In this document: one piece after another, positions 37,926-46,446 of the stretch | How positions within the stretch are numbered: the stretch's first letter is position 1 | Layout: each line of letters starts with the position of its first letter | From: Saccharibacillus sp. JS10 | GTDB taxonomy: Bacteria > Bacillota > Bacilli > Paenibacillales > Paenibacillaceae | DNA: 64,000 nt | Direction: 5' to 3' | NCBI RefSeq assembly: GCF_024436065.1 | Contig: NZ_JANFNS010000003.1 | Span: 248,001-312,000, forward strand | Program-made: the position numbers and the translations under genes | Notes under the pieces: generated by a model | Seen by the model: the letters and a program-made list of their open reading frames with translations, nothing else | What the model was told of the DNA's origin: nothing | The model's database searches: none

Positions 37926-39863
37926 ATGCTTCTTCGACACCGAAAAAAAATCATTTTACTGTCTCTTGCGATCGTTTTCGCTCTAATTATCGCTGCCTTT
38001 TTTACCATCCGATATCTTGAACATTCCAGACTGGTCAACCACGGGGTTACGGAGGATGTGCTACCTGTCGTCTCCGTCACGGACGTTGCGGATCGCTATG
38101 ATGTGATTGTCACCGGAACCGATCCCGAAGGAATCGCTGCTGCGGTATCTGCCGCTCGTAACGGTCTGAAAGTCTTGCTGGTCGACGGGCATGATCGCAC
38201 CATGCTGGGCGGTCTGATGACGGTCGGCGGATTGAATATGATTGACCTCAACTACTCGCCGAAGCAACCTTTTATTTTGCCACAACTCCGAGAATCGCGT
38301 TATTTGAATAGAGGCATTTTCCAAGAGTGGTACGATCAATTCGACGGCTCGGCATTTGATGTGAAAGTCGCAGCGAATGTCTTTTATAAAATGGTCAAAA
38401 ACGAAAAAAATATCGATCTGCTCATGGAAACGAAGCAAATGTCTCCGATTACGGCAACGATCAATGAACGTACAGCTGTTACCGGGCTACAACTCACGCT
38501 CAAAGACGGAACTGAGCGAAAAGTCAGCGCAGATGCGATTATCGACGCGACGCAAAATGCAGACGTAGCCGCTGAAGCTGGAGCTGAATTCACATTGGGA
38601 CGCGCGGATATCGGCGATCATAACAGCGTGATGGCTTCGACGCTTGTTTTTCGAATGAGCGGAATGACGCAAGAAATTTGGGAAAAACTCGGTAAGCACG
38701 ACGATACGGGAATTGACCGTATGAGCGTATGGGGATATAAAGAAGCGAAAGAATACGAGTCTAGCGATCCTTCAAAAGTCAAAATGCGCGGCTTGAATAT
38801 CGGGCGGCAAAACGATGGAACGATCTTGATCAACTCGATGTTGTTGTTCGGTATTGATCCTCTCGATCCGAAATCGATTCAAGAAGGAATCAAGACGGGT
38901 ACGGCGGAAGCCCCTCGAATCGTTGATTTTCTTAAAAAACGGTTCCCGGAAATGGCGACTTTACAATATGACGGCGTAGCGAGCGAATTATATTTGCGCG
39001 AATCCCGCCATTTGAAAGCGGAGTACCGCTTGATTTTAGCCGATGTGATGGAAAACCGCAAGCACTGGGACGATATTGCTTACGGTTCGTATCCGGTCGA
39101 TATTCAAAGTACGAGCGACGGACGAATCGGAACCGTGCTGATGAAGCCAAGCCAATACGGGGTACCGTTCCGTACACTTGTCCCTCGTACCGTAGACGGA
39201 TTGCTCGTAGTTGGTCGTTCAGCAGGTTTTGACACCGTTCCGCACGGCAGTGCCCGCACGATTCCTGTCGGTATGGCAACCGGTCAAGCGGCAGGTGCAG
39301 CAGTGAAGTTTGCCAAAGATACCAAGATGACGCTGCGTGAGTTATCCGGTTCGGAAACGGAAATCGCGGCTTTGAAAAAGCAACTGACGAAGCAAGGCAT
39401 GGATCTATCCCGTCCGAATTTGTCGGAACCCGAGTATATGAAGAGCAAAGATTATCCGGGGATGCTCGTGTCCGCTAATATGTATCTGACATCCGGCGGG
39501 TACGACAATGACGGCTGGGGTCTTGACGGCGAAGCGAACGTACAGCGTTTCTTCAATGCAGTGCGCGTGATGCGCTCGCTCCATCCCGACTTTTTCCCTG
39601 GCGATATGGAAGATGTCTTGGTGACGATGACGGATAAAGGCACTAATCCTCTATCTCTGGAAGAAGCTTCTGTGTTAATTGCAAGCGCAATGGATCTGCC
39701 TGTTACGGAAGGTGCGGCGACGGAAGCCCTTCTTGCCGGCGGATTTTTGGAACAAGGTACGCTAGACAAAATTTCGGACAAAGAAAAGTTAACGAACGGC
39801 GATTATTATTCGTTGATCGGCGATTTATCGAAACACTTTTTGACTCCAGAACATGTCCAGTAA
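37926..39863 (+). CDS. Membrane-anchored FAD-dependent oxidoreductase
   Basis: 645 residues. A basic N-terminus and one membrane helix (IILLSLAIVFALIIAAFFTI) are followed by a Rossmann FAD domain (YDVIVTGTDPEGIAAAVSAA, LLVDGHDRTMLGGLM) of the FAD_oxidored (pfam12831-like) type. DAIIDATQNADVAAEAGAEF and VDGLLVVGRSAGFDT are the usual second and third contact regions. The C-terminal 150 residues have an SLH-like or helical look (MTDKGTNPLSLEEASVLIAS), unassigned. The domain is predicted to sit outside the membrane. ATG at 37926 has GGAAAGGAAA upstream with slightly long spacing. Substrate unknown. It is monocistronic. Confidence 0.83.
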   Translation: MLLRHRKKIILLSLAIVFALIIAAFFTIRYLEHSRLVNHGVTEDVLPVVSVTDVADRYDVIVTGTDPEGIAAAVSAARNGLKVLLVDGHDRTMLGGLMTVGGLNMIDLNYSPKQPFILPQLRESRYLNRGIFQEWYDQFDGSAFDVKVAANVFYKMVKNEKNIDLLMETKQMSPITATINERTAVTGLQLTLKDGTERKVSADAIIDATQNADVAAEAGAEFTLGRADIGDHNSVMASTLVFRMSGMTQEIWEKLGKHDDTGIDRMSVWGYKEAKEYESSDPSKVKMRGLNIGRQNDGTILINSMLLFGIDPLDPKSIQEGIKTGTAEAPRIVDFLKKRFPEMATLQYDGVASELYLRESRHLKAEYRLILADVMENRKHWDDIAYGSYPVDIQSTSDGRIGTVLMKPSQYGVPFRTLVPRTVDGLLVVGRSAGFDTVPHGSARTIPVGMATGQAAGAAVKFAKDTKMTLRELSGSETEIAALKKQLTKQGMDLSRPNLSEPEYMKSKDYPGMLVSANMYLTSGGYDNDGWGLDGEANVQRFFNAVRVMRSLHPDFFPGDMEDVLVTMTDKGTNPLSLEEASVLIASAMDLPVTEGAATEALLAGGFLEQGTLDKISDKEKLTNGDYYSLIGDLSKHFLTPEHVQ

Positions 39864-39903
39864 AACATATGTGTAACATAGTACCTCCAAGCTTTTTCAA
39901 CGC

Positions 39904-39944
39904 AAAAAACCTTCAGACCCTATCAGGGGCTTGAAGGTTTTTTG
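39904..39944. terminator. Bidirectional terminator between convergent genes
   Basis: AAAACCTTCA and TTGAAGGTTTT with inner CCC/GGG pairs; A-run on one side and T-run on the other. Confidence 0.9.
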
Positions 39945-39985
39945 TTTTTCTATTTAGAGTTCCTTTGAAAGGTTGCGCTCGATTC

Positions 39986-40357
39986 CTAATGACGTAGCCC
40001 GGACTTCAAATCTTCCATCAATTTCGAAGCTTCGACAATCGCGGAATCGCTGTTGTTGTAGAAAATCGCCGTTTTTACGCCGTCTTCTTGCAGCTTGGGC
40101 AAAATCTTGTCCATAAACGCATGGAGATCCAGCGGACGACTGGTGTAACCCGACCATTCATCAATCGCGCAATGCTCCGCAAACTCGCTTTTGGGCCATA
40201 GTGGCAACAATGAAGCGCCGTCTGGCCCATGAGTCATTGCCCAACCGTCCGCATATAATCCCCACAGAATTTCGACGTCTGCTGTTTTTTTGACAAAATA
40301 TTCGTAGCGTAAAGTCGCGGGGCTGCTGACAATAGCATTAAATTCTTTTAAGTTCAT
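39986..40357 (-). CDS. DUF2750 family protein
   Basis: 123 residues, cytosolic. The start (LKEFNAIVSSPATLRYEYFV) and the segment EILWGLYADGWAMTHGPDGA are characteristic of DUF2750, a small family of unknown function. PLWPKSEFAEHCAIDEWSGY and IFYNNSDSAIVEASKLMEDL complete the usual length. ATG at 40357 has an AGGAGGG site. It is monocistronic; no neighbour suggests a function. Confidence 0.88.
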   Translation of the reverse strand: MNLKEFNAIVSSPATLRYEYFVKKTADVEILWGLYADGWAMTHGPDGASLLPLWPKSEFAEHCAIDEWSGYTSRPLDLHAFMDKILPKLQEDGVKTAIFYNNSDSAIVEASKLMEDLKSGLRH

Positions 40358-40466
40358 AAGCCCTCCTGTATGGACGAACCGGACATTTGACCAGTTCGAT
40401 GATAAATGATGATTCTGTTATTTAACCATATGCGGGAGGGCATTGTCAGGTCGACGGCGTCTCGGA

Positions 40467-42296
40467 CTATTTTACAGGCGTTTGTTCCGATTCTTTGGCG
40501 TCTATTGGGTCAAAAGATTCGAACTGCCGCTGTACTAATTTGCGGTAAAACGAATGGGATTCCAACAATTCCGCATGAGTCCCTTGCCCGGTCGCCGTAC
40601 CTTTTTCAATCACGATCAACTGATCGGCTCCGCGTACGGTAGACAACCGATGGGCAATGACTAGCGTCGTTCTTCCTTGCATCAGCGTATCGAGCGCTTC
40701 TTGCACTAACGCTTCGGAAGCACTGTCCAAATGCGCGGTCGCTTCATCCAGCAGCAAAATATCCGGGTCGCGCAAAATGGCTCTGGCGATAGCCAGACGT
40801 TGGCGTTGACCCCCGGAAAGTTTGACGCCGCGTTCGCCCGCTTCGGTCTCCAGTCCTTGAGGCAAAGACAATATAAACTCTGACAGATTCGCCAAACGTA
40901 CCGCTTCTTCAATCGCCGCATCGCTCACATCGGACAATCCGTACGTCAGATTATCTCGGATACTGCCAGCCATGACCGGGCTTTCTTGCGATACGTAAGC
41001 AATTCGGCTGCGCCAGTCTCGAATCGGAATCGCCGTAGCTTCTTCCGACCCATAGATCAAGCGTCCTTCGTTCGGATCGTAAAAGCGTTCGATCAGCGAA
41101 AAGATCGTCGTTTTACCTGCACCGCTCGGCCCGACAAAAGCAGTCGTCTGACCCGCTTCGGCGATAAAATTCAAGTTTTGTAAAATAGGCTTATCCGCCG
41201 AATATCCAAAACTGACGTTATCGAAAACCAACCGTTGCTGCGTAGAGATTCGAGTAGGCGTAGCAGAAGTTGGCGACGATCCCGGTTCGGGTTCGGCCCC
41301 TTCTGACAAATCTTCGGAAGGTAAATCCATAATTTCGCGCAGTCTCTCGGTCGCTCCTAACGCTTTTTGGAATTGAGTGAAAAAGGTCGCAAGCTGCGTG
41401 AACGGAACGACAATCTGGAACATATACAAAATGATCGCGACGAGCGACCCTGCCGTTAACACGCCGCGCGCGACCTGCGCTCCGCCGTAACCGATCAAAG
41501 CAACTAATACGAGCAACATCACGGTCATCATGAGCGGCGATACGATTGCTTGAATCCGCGCTTCGCGTAGACCGAACCGGAACAGCCCCGAAATCCGTTT
41601 TTCTCCTTGCGTGCGTTCGAGCGGCTCGGCAAGCGACGCTTTCACCAGACGAATATCGGACAATACGCGACCTAGATCGCCTTGAAACTCCGCCACTTCT
41701 TGCTGGGTATCGCGCGAGATCGCGTACATCCTGCGACCGACAGGCCATAGCAATAACATCGCAGCCGGAATGGCGAGCAGCGCAAACAGTGTCATTTTCC
41801 AATCAATCGTCAGCAAGATCACGACCGAACCGACAATCGCGACGATGCCGGATAGAAACGAAATCACTTGCCCGGTAATAAAGTCTTTTACAATATTCGT
41901 ATCGTTCGTAATCCGGCTCATTGTTTCACCGGACGCGCTGCGATCGAAAAAAGAAATCGGTAATTTCAATACGCGCCGCCACAGGTCACGCCGTAGTCCC
42001 GAGACGATAAATTGCCCGACATACGACATCGTATACATCGCAAATCCAGACATGACTGCTTGGGCGACGAAGGCAATAGCGAGCCATGCGATCGTACTTC
42101 CGGTTAAATTTTCGAGCGAAAATCCGTCGACCAATCGACTTGTGAGTAGCGGAATCGCCAGCGTAAATACGGTTTCGAGCAATCCGAGTACCACCGCTGC
42201 GGTCAGTAACCAGCCTTTTGGCATATATTGCACGACCAATTTCCAAAAAGCGCTCCAGCTTGGGGTCGACGCAGTCGATATAGGGTTAGTCTCCAT
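40467..42296 (-). CDS. ABC exporter, fused permease-ATPase (MsbA/LmrA type)
   Basis: 609 residues from ATG 42296 (AAGGAGA upstream); the frame runs on to 42347 but only inside the preceding gene. Six membrane helices (about 25-310) with the type IV exporter coupling segment FFDRSASGETMSRITNDTN, then the nucleotide-binding domain: Walker A FVGPSGAGKTTIF, Q-loop YVSQES, signature LSGGQRQRLAIARA, Walker B ILLLDEATAHLDS, H-loop IAHRLST. It works as a homodimer (or with a partner) to export drugs, lipids or peptides. It overlaps the MerR regulator gene by 11 bases, so the regulator controls it, as in multidrug-responsive MerR operons. Confidence 0.95.
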   Translation of the reverse strand: METNPISTASTPSWSAFWKLVVQYMPKGWLLTAAVVLGLLETVFTLAIPLLTSRLVDGFSLENLTGSTIAWLAIAFVAQAVMSGFAMYTMSYVGQFIVSGLRRDLWRRVLKLPISFFDRSASGETMSRITNDTNIVKDFITGQVISFLSGIVAIVGSVVILLTIDWKMTLFALLAIPAAMLLLWPVGRRMYAISRDTQQEVAEFQGDLGRVLSDIRLVKASLAEPLERTQGEKRISGLFRFGLREARIQAIVSPLMMTVMLLVLVALIGYGGAQVARGVLTAGSLVAIILYMFQIVVPFTQLATFFTQFQKALGATERLREIMDLPSEDLSEGAEPEPGSSPTSATPTRISTQQRLVFDNVSFGYSADKPILQNLNFIAEAGQTTAFVGPSGAGKTTIFSLIERFYDPNEGRLIYGSEEATAIPIRDWRSRIAYVSQESPVMAGSIRDNLTYGLSDVSDAAIEEAVRLANLSEFILSLPQGLETEAGERGVKLSGGQRQRLAIARAILRDPDILLLDEATAHLDSASEALVQEALDTLMQGRTTLVIAHRLSTVRGADQLIVIEKGTATGQGTHAELLESHSFYRKLVQRQFESFDPIDAKESEQTPVK

Positions 42297-43047
42297 TAGA
42301 TTCTCCTTGGGCAGAATGTTCGCCGCCGATTGATTCGTTTTCTTCATCCAAAATATGATCCCACATGCGTTCGATATAGACTTCTTCTTTCAACGTAAAC
42401 GTGACCGGGAATCGGAACATTTGCGAAAAATCGAGTTTGGATACTTGCTCCAATGCCTGGTTCTCCGCTTCGTTCAACGGCGGGTTCAGATTCGACATCA
42501 CGCCGCTGATCCGTGCGAACAACTCTTGGACAAACCTTTTCACTTCTTCGTCTTCCGGCAGATAGCCTTCTCGCATCAGCTTTTTGAGCCTTGAAATCCA
42601 TTGGATCGATTCGCGCTCGATCGCTCGCCATCTGCTCGACCCTTCGCCCACAGGCCAAAACCGTTCTAACAGCGAAGCCGGAAGATATTCCTCTAACCAT
42701 TGCCGCTGCTGTTCTTCGGTCGACATGGAGTACATCGTCAGCAGTAACGTATCGTTCTCCAAATCGTCGTCTGGCTTGGAAGTCTCCAGCGTATGATCGA
42801 GTGTGCGGAGCATCTGGTCAAGTTGATCCCGCTTTTGTCGCAATAGCTTTCGTTGACGTTCCAGCGAATCTCGAAGATCGTCGCCTTGGGCTTGCAGTTC
42901 TTCCGCAATGCGCTCTAACGGATAATCCAGAAATTTGAGCGTCAAAATCTGTTGCAACTTTATCAAATCTTGCACCGTGTACAGCCGATGCCCTTGCTCG
43001 TTGTAGCATGACGGAACCAGTAACTTTTTCGTATGGTAAAAACGCAA
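42286..43047 (-). CDS. MerR-family regulator of the ABC exporter (start codon unclear)
   Basis: 253 residues from TTG at 43047, but this start cuts the helix-turn-helix. In-frame upstream codons give SIGTFAKLTGVTERTLRFYH, the missing N-terminal HTH, back to about 43104. No ATG, GTG or TTG exists there: the expected start, 8 bases past an AGGAGG (43121-43126 region), reads ATC (43110). After the HTH come the second helix pair (LYTVQDLIKLQQILTLKFLD), a coiled dimerisation helix (RDSLERQRKLLRQKRDQLDQ) and a C-terminal TipAS-like helical ligand domain. The gene may use a rare start or carry a start-codon mutation. Confidence 0.82.
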   Translation of the reverse strand: MRFYHTKKLLVPSCYNEQGHRLYTVQDLIKLQQILTLKFLDYPLERIAEELQAQGDDLRDSLERQRKLLRQKRDQLDQMLRTLDHTLETSKPDDDLENDTLLLTMYSMSTEEQQRQWLEEYLPASLLERFWPVGEGSSRWRAIERESIQWISRLKKLMREGYLPEDEEVKRFVQELFARISGVMSNLNPPLNEAENQALEQVSKLDFSQMFRFPVTFTLKEEVYIERMWDHILDEENESIGGEHSAQGESNGD

Positions 43048-43140
43048 AGTACGCTCGGTGACTCCGGTTAACTTGGCAAATGTGCCAATACTGTACGTCT
43101 CGCTAGGGATAAGTAACGCCTCCTTTTGACTGCTGATTTC

Positions 43141-43171
43141 AGTATAGGGGTTGACGTTACGTTAGGGGCAA
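43141..43171 (-). promoter_or_regulatory. MerR-type promoter with 19-base spacer and operator
   Basis: On the minus strand TTGCCC and TATACT are separated by exactly 19 bases, the long spacer that MerR activators correct by DNA twisting. Within the spacer TAACGT-A-ACGTCA is a near-perfect dyad like those of Mta/BmrR-type operators. It should drive the MerR-ABC operon and be autoregulated. Confidence 0.8.
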
Positions 43172-43192
43172 GTCGTAAATTTAGGATTTCGC

Positions 43193-43233
43193 AAAAAAAT
43201 ACGCCCACATCGTCTTGAAGACGTGCGAGCGTA
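43193..43233 (-). terminator. Terminator of the arginase-family gene
   Basis: TACGC-C-CA-TCTTC with matching arm and seven T on the minus strand; imperfect but long stem. Confidence 0.75.
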
Positions 43234-43269
43234 CTTTGCGATGGATCTCTTCTTAGGGTTGGTTGCGGC

Positions 43270-44187
43270 TCAATCTTGCAAAATCGGCAAATCCCCTAGC
43301 AAGTTTTTCAAATGGATATCGTCCCACGGCATATGCTCGGTAAAGCCTAATCCGACTACATTCGTTTCTTCCGACAATTCACGGAGCAGCTCCGCAAGAC
43401 GCGCAAACTTCAATCTTCCCGGCGGCGAATAGTTGTACGGTTCATTGGGCTTGTTAAAAAGGAGCGAACGGAATTCCTCAGGATCCAGTACGTCCAGATC
43501 GACATGAATCGCGAGATGTTCGATGTCTTGTTCCCTAATCCATGTGCGAATAGAATGGGTTCCGGCTGCTGTTTCTTGCGCGCTCGCGGTACGAATGCCG
43601 AGTCGCTGAATCATCGCCGCATCGGTTTCTTTCATTGAAATTCCTAAACGTTCAAAAACTTCGACGATGGCTGCGCCTTCTTCTGCGGTAGGTTCAGACA
43701 ATCCGGCGATAAAAACATTTTCGGGCTTCAATGGGCTTTTCACTCGCTGGGCAAATTCAGGATCGCCTTCCCCAAGCAGATTGCCAAGCGGCAACGTATG
43801 CCCGCGGTCATAGCCGTCGATCTGCACCAGATCGCTATGCGCGTCGATCCAGATCAGTCCCATTTTTCCGCCGTAACGTTCGTTCAAATAAGCAAAAGGC
43901 GCTTGTTCGACCAGGCAATCCCCGCCAAACATCACGACCCGATCCGGTTGATGCGCACGAATCAGATGATCTGCCGCGTCCAATTGTTCCAGTAAAGCGG
44001 TACGACCATATATGCCGTTCTCGTTTTCAAGTGCGGTGCCGTCGTAACCGCGAACCGGAACACGCACCAAAGGCTGATCGTTAGCAGGCGCAAGCCAAGA
44101 TAACAGTTCGGCACCGAACGAATAATTAGGGTTGTCTCCGCCTTGCCACTGTGGCATAAGGACGCGTAATGTGTTTGTTTTGTTCAT
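43270..44187 (-). CDS. Arginase/agmatinase-family ureohydrolase
   Basis: 305 residues, the usual size. Metal-site motifs: VVMFGGDCLVE, GLIWIDAHSDL, and AIHVDLDVLDP. The first motif normally reads GGDHS; here Cys replaces the His that binds one of the two Mn ions. Later residues (GLGFTEHMPWDD) replace the usual E-x-x-P end. The enzyme may therefore have one altered metal or act on an unusual guanidino or formimino substrate; arginase activity should not be assumed. ATG at 44187 has an AAGGAGAC site. It is divergent from an HxlR-family regulator with an operator-like dyad between them, which points to regulation by that protein. Confidence 0.85.
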   Translation of the reverse strand: MNKTNTLRVLMPQWQGGDNPNYSFGAELLSWLAPANDQPLVRVPVRGYDGTALENENGIYGRTALLEQLDAADHLIRAHQPDRVVMFGGDCLVEQAPFAYLNERYGGKMGLIWIDAHSDLVQIDGYDRGHTLPLGNLLGEGDPEFAQRVKSPLKPENVFIAGLSEPTAEEGAAIVEVFERLGISMKETDAAMIQRLGIRTASAQETAAGTHSIRTWIREQDIEHLAIHVDLDVLDPEEFRSLLFNKPNEPYNYSPPGRLKFARLAELLRELSEETNVVGLGFTEHMPWDDIHLKNLLGDLPILQD

Positions 44188-44246
44188 GATTGAGTCTCCT
44201 TTGCTTCCGAATTACCGTTACTATAAAATAGACGCAAGCGAAAAAA

Positions 44247-44273
44247 CAGTACGCACTTTCAAGATAGATACTG
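44247..44273. promoter_or_regulatory. Operator-like dyad in the arginase/HxlR divergent region
   Basis: CAGTA and TACTG arms 17 bases apart, with an inner ACTT/AAGA half-match. Spaced dyads with GTAC/TACT-like ends are typical of HxlR-family sites. It lies 21 bases before the HxlR start. Confidence 0.5.
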
Positions 44274-44294
44274 TCAGAAAGGATAGTGCCCCGT

Positions 44295-44642
44295 ATGAGT
44301 ATGGAAGCCTACAAAGGCAAAGTGAAGCAGATTCAAGACACCCCTTTTGGCTATACGCTGTCGATTGTCGGCGGTAAATGGAAGATGGTGATTCTGTATC
44401 TGTTAGCGGAAAATCCTCCTGTTCGGTTCAACGACCTGAAGCGCCAGATCGGCGCGATTACGTATAAAACGCTAAGCACACAGCTCAAAGAACTCGAAGC
44501 CGACGGCATGATCGACCGCAAAGAATACCCGCAAATCCCTCCGAAGGTCGAGTATCGATTGACTGCAAAAGCAGAAAAGCTGATGCCGTTGATGGAAGGC
44601 ATGTGCGAATGGGGAGCGGAGTATCAGCCGAGTGAGAATTGA
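44295..44642 (+). CDS. HxlR-family winged-helix regulator
   Basis: 115 residues from ATG 44295 (AAAGGAT about 10 bases upstream; a GTG at 44286 is possible). The family core is complete: LSIVGGKWKMVILYLLAENP, RFNDLKRQIGAITYKTLSTQ, LKELEADGMIDRKEYPQIPP, KVEYRLTAKAEKLMPLME. HxlR proteins respond to redox or electrophile signals, often through a Cys near the N-terminus; the only Cys here is near the C-terminus (GMCEWG). It probably controls the divergent arginase-family gene and itself. Confidence 0.93.
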   Translation: MSMEAYKGKVKQIQDTPFGYTLSIVGGKWKMVILYLLAENPPVRFNDLKRQIGAITYKTLSTQLKELEADGMIDRKEYPQIPPKVEYRLTAKAEKLMPLMEGMCEWGAEYQPSEN

Positions 44643-44664
44643 TGGAGAAGTTTGTAAAAGGAGA

Positions 44665-44698
44665 AGCCGGATCGTCGGTGTGGACGATCCGGCTTTTT
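44665..44698 (+). terminator. Terminator after the HxlR gene
   Basis: AGCCGGATCGTC and GACGATCCGGCT, 12 base pairs, followed by TTTTT. It marks the end of ordinary chromosome; all genes to the right are on the minus strand. Confidence 0.93.
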
Positions 44699-44748
44699 GG
44701 GGAGAAAGCGATCGGGGATGAATTGGCTTACTTTTTTATTGGATTAGC

Positions 44749-45132
44749 TTAATTATGTGCGATGTCGATCTCGAAATATTCGATAGGAAAAGGCAGCTCG
44801 TCTGTTGTAGACAAATAGTATGTATCTGCCGTAACCGATTCTTTTAGCCAACCTTCTTGGGGAATGCGAAAAAGCGTATGTAAAGTAACCCCTAGCATAA
44901 CGACGGATAAAAGAGCGACAAGGATTTTAACCCAATTATGAATCGACGCTTTATTAGAGAAGCCTAAATGCAAAGAGAAAATAGATAACAGCAGCAAAGG
45001 AATTCCGATCGCAAAAAGACGTACCGTGTCGACTAAATCTATTTGTTTTTGAAAATTCGCTGTGAAACCTAAAATCATTCCGATCAAAGTCAAAAAACCT
45101 AAAATCGCTATACTTTTAAAAAGGATTTTCAT
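44749..45132 (-). CDS. Small membrane protein, unknown
   Basis: 127 residues. Hydrophobic helices at about 5-27, 38-58 and 68-88, then a polar C-terminal tail of about 35 residues (QEGWLKESVTADTYYLSTTD). No family recognised. ATG at 45132 has AGGAAAAAA upstream. It lies 22 bases downstream of the DUF2247-like gene and may be co-transcribed with it. Position at the end of a run of immunity-like genes suggests a membrane immunity protein, but nothing in the sequence proves that. Confidence 0.65.
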   Translation of the reverse strand: MKILFKSIAILGFLTLIGMILGFTANFQKQIDLVDTVRLFAIGIPLLLLSIFSLHLGFSNKASIHNWVKILVALLSVVMLGVTLHTLFRIPQEGWLKESVTADTYYLSTTDELPFPIEYFEIDIAHN

Positions 45133-45154
45133 GATTTTTTCCTCGATTTCTTCT

Positions 45155-45658
45155 TCATCTACTCTGCTGGTCTATTTTTTCAAGCAAAAACTTTTCCCAA
45201 TTCTCATATAACCGATTTATATTTTCTTCTTGAGAATTGTGAAGCGGAAATTGCGCAGGCATATACCTCACAAAAGTAGATACCTCTTCCGGATAATCAA
45301 AATCTGCATACACTATCTCAACCAGTTCAAGCGGGTCAGCATATTGGTCACGATTTTCAAAGACCCGATTCAGTACCAGAAACAAAAATTTTTCTTTATG
45401 GTTTTTATCGTTATCTGTTGAATATGGATCTGCAAGTTTTAGTAAATATTCATATATGGAATGTTCATCTTTTTCCCAAGCTAAATCCAGTAATAGCGGT
45501 GAGGGGTTAGCTTCTTTTTCGATTAAGCTATAAGAATGTTGTACGACCGCTTCTTTTTCAACAAACCCTTTCTCGAATCCAAAAAAAAGCAGATTCCAAT
45601 CTACATCGACATAAGTTTTGAGATCGTCGTAAGGGATCTTAATATTTAAAGTATTCAT
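45155..45658 (-). CDS. DUF2247-like protein, probable immunity protein
   Basis: 167 residues, acidic and soluble. DWNLLFFGFEKGFVEKEAVV and LLDLAWEKDEHSIYEYLLKL, then WEKFLLEKI near the end, resemble DUF2247, a family often found next to Rhs or WapA toxin genes and listed among polymorphic-toxin immunity families. No toxin gene remains next to it here. ATG at 45658 follows a weak site. It is part of the immunity-gene run that ends the Rhs array. Confidence 0.65.
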   Translation of the reverse strand: MNTLNIKIPYDDLKTYVDVDWNLLFFGFEKGFVEKEAVVQHSYSLIEKEANPSPLLLDLAWEKDEHSIYEYLLKLADPYSTDNDKNHKEKFLFLVLNRVFENRDQYADPLELVEIVYADFDYPEEVSTFVRYMPAQFPLHNSQEENINRLYENWEKFLLEKIDQQSR

Positions 45659-45709
45659 ATTTGTATTACTCCTAACACTCCCAAATCACTTCCCAACGAC
45701 TCGCGGTTT

Positions 45710-46066
45710 TTATCCTCTATCCATTTCATCTTCAAAAATGACACTACAAAAGCGAATAGAAGAATGCTTGAATTTTGAACTTAAAGGTGGTCTAACATCT
45801 GCCGTAGCATTAAAACCATGTGGTGCCCACTCCCATTTGTCCGAAATTTTACTAGTAATACTTCGAACACTTTTTTCATTCATCTCATCTTTACACTTAA
45901 TATAACAACGAACTACAAACCACCCATCAATTTTCCAATATTCCTCATTCTCTTGAATTTTAGAAAAAATAACATCCTCCTGAATACCTGACAGTACTTC
46001 ATTTGCAATTTCCTTTGATTGTTCAAGCGTACTACACTTAGAAAACACACTTAAAGCCATATCCAT
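45710..46066 (-). CDS. Unknown small protein, possible immunity protein
   Basis: 118 residues. Alpha/beta pattern with a Trp-rich core (EEYWKIDGWFVVRCYIKCKD, SDKWEWAPHGFNATADVRPP). No membrane segment, no recognised family. ATG at 46066 has AAGGAGA 6-7 bases upstream, so it should be translated. Codons are AT-rich like the other small genes here. The context (between DUF2247-like and other small genes, all minus strand, downstream of Rhs tips) makes immunity function likely but unproven. Confidence 0.6.
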   Translation of the reverse strand: MDMALSVFSKCSTLEQSKEIANEVLSGIQEDVIFSKIQENEEYWKIDGWFVVRCYIKCKDEMNEKSVRSITSKISDKWEWAPHGFNATADVRPPLSSKFKHSSIRFCSVIFEDEMDRG

Positions 46067-46126
46067 TTGACCGTCTCCTTCTTATAGAACTTACTTCATC
46101 GCCGAATTCAAATGCGTGAAAATCGA

Positions 46127-46384
46127 TCAAATATATCCCTTTTCGGATAACATTTCGATGTCTGCTGGAACACAATCTTCATTCAAACGATCTATATTTA
46201 ATAATTTATCGAACAATCCAATAAAATCATGCCCGGTAGAGGCTACAGCAAATCGTTTAATATCTATTTCAAAGATGAATGCTAGAAGCTTTTTAGTCGG
46301 GCTGTTGCTCCACAAATGTTCAAGAGAAGATCGATAGGTTCTCAATAGCAAAATGATCTGGGTTAAAAAAGCTTCTATCGACAT
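46127..46384 (-). CDS. Unknown small protein
   Basis: 85 residues. Mostly helical with a hydrophobic N-terminus (AFLTQIILLLRTYRSSLEHL) and a segment LLAFIFEIDIKRFAVASTGH. No family recognised. ATG at 46384 has AAAAGGAGAA upstream. It could be an immunity protein or the remainder of a longer one; the protein ends in SEKGYI without sign of truncation. Confidence 0.55.
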   Translation of the reverse strand: MSIEAFLTQIILLLRTYRSSLEHLWSNSPTKKLLAFIFEIDIKRFAVASTGHDFIGLFDKLLNIDRLNEDCVPADIEMLSEKGYI

Positions 46385-46446
46385 TCTTAATTCTCCTTTT
46401 GCGATGAATCCTCAAATAAGCTTAAAGTTCTATTCAAAACTATTGT

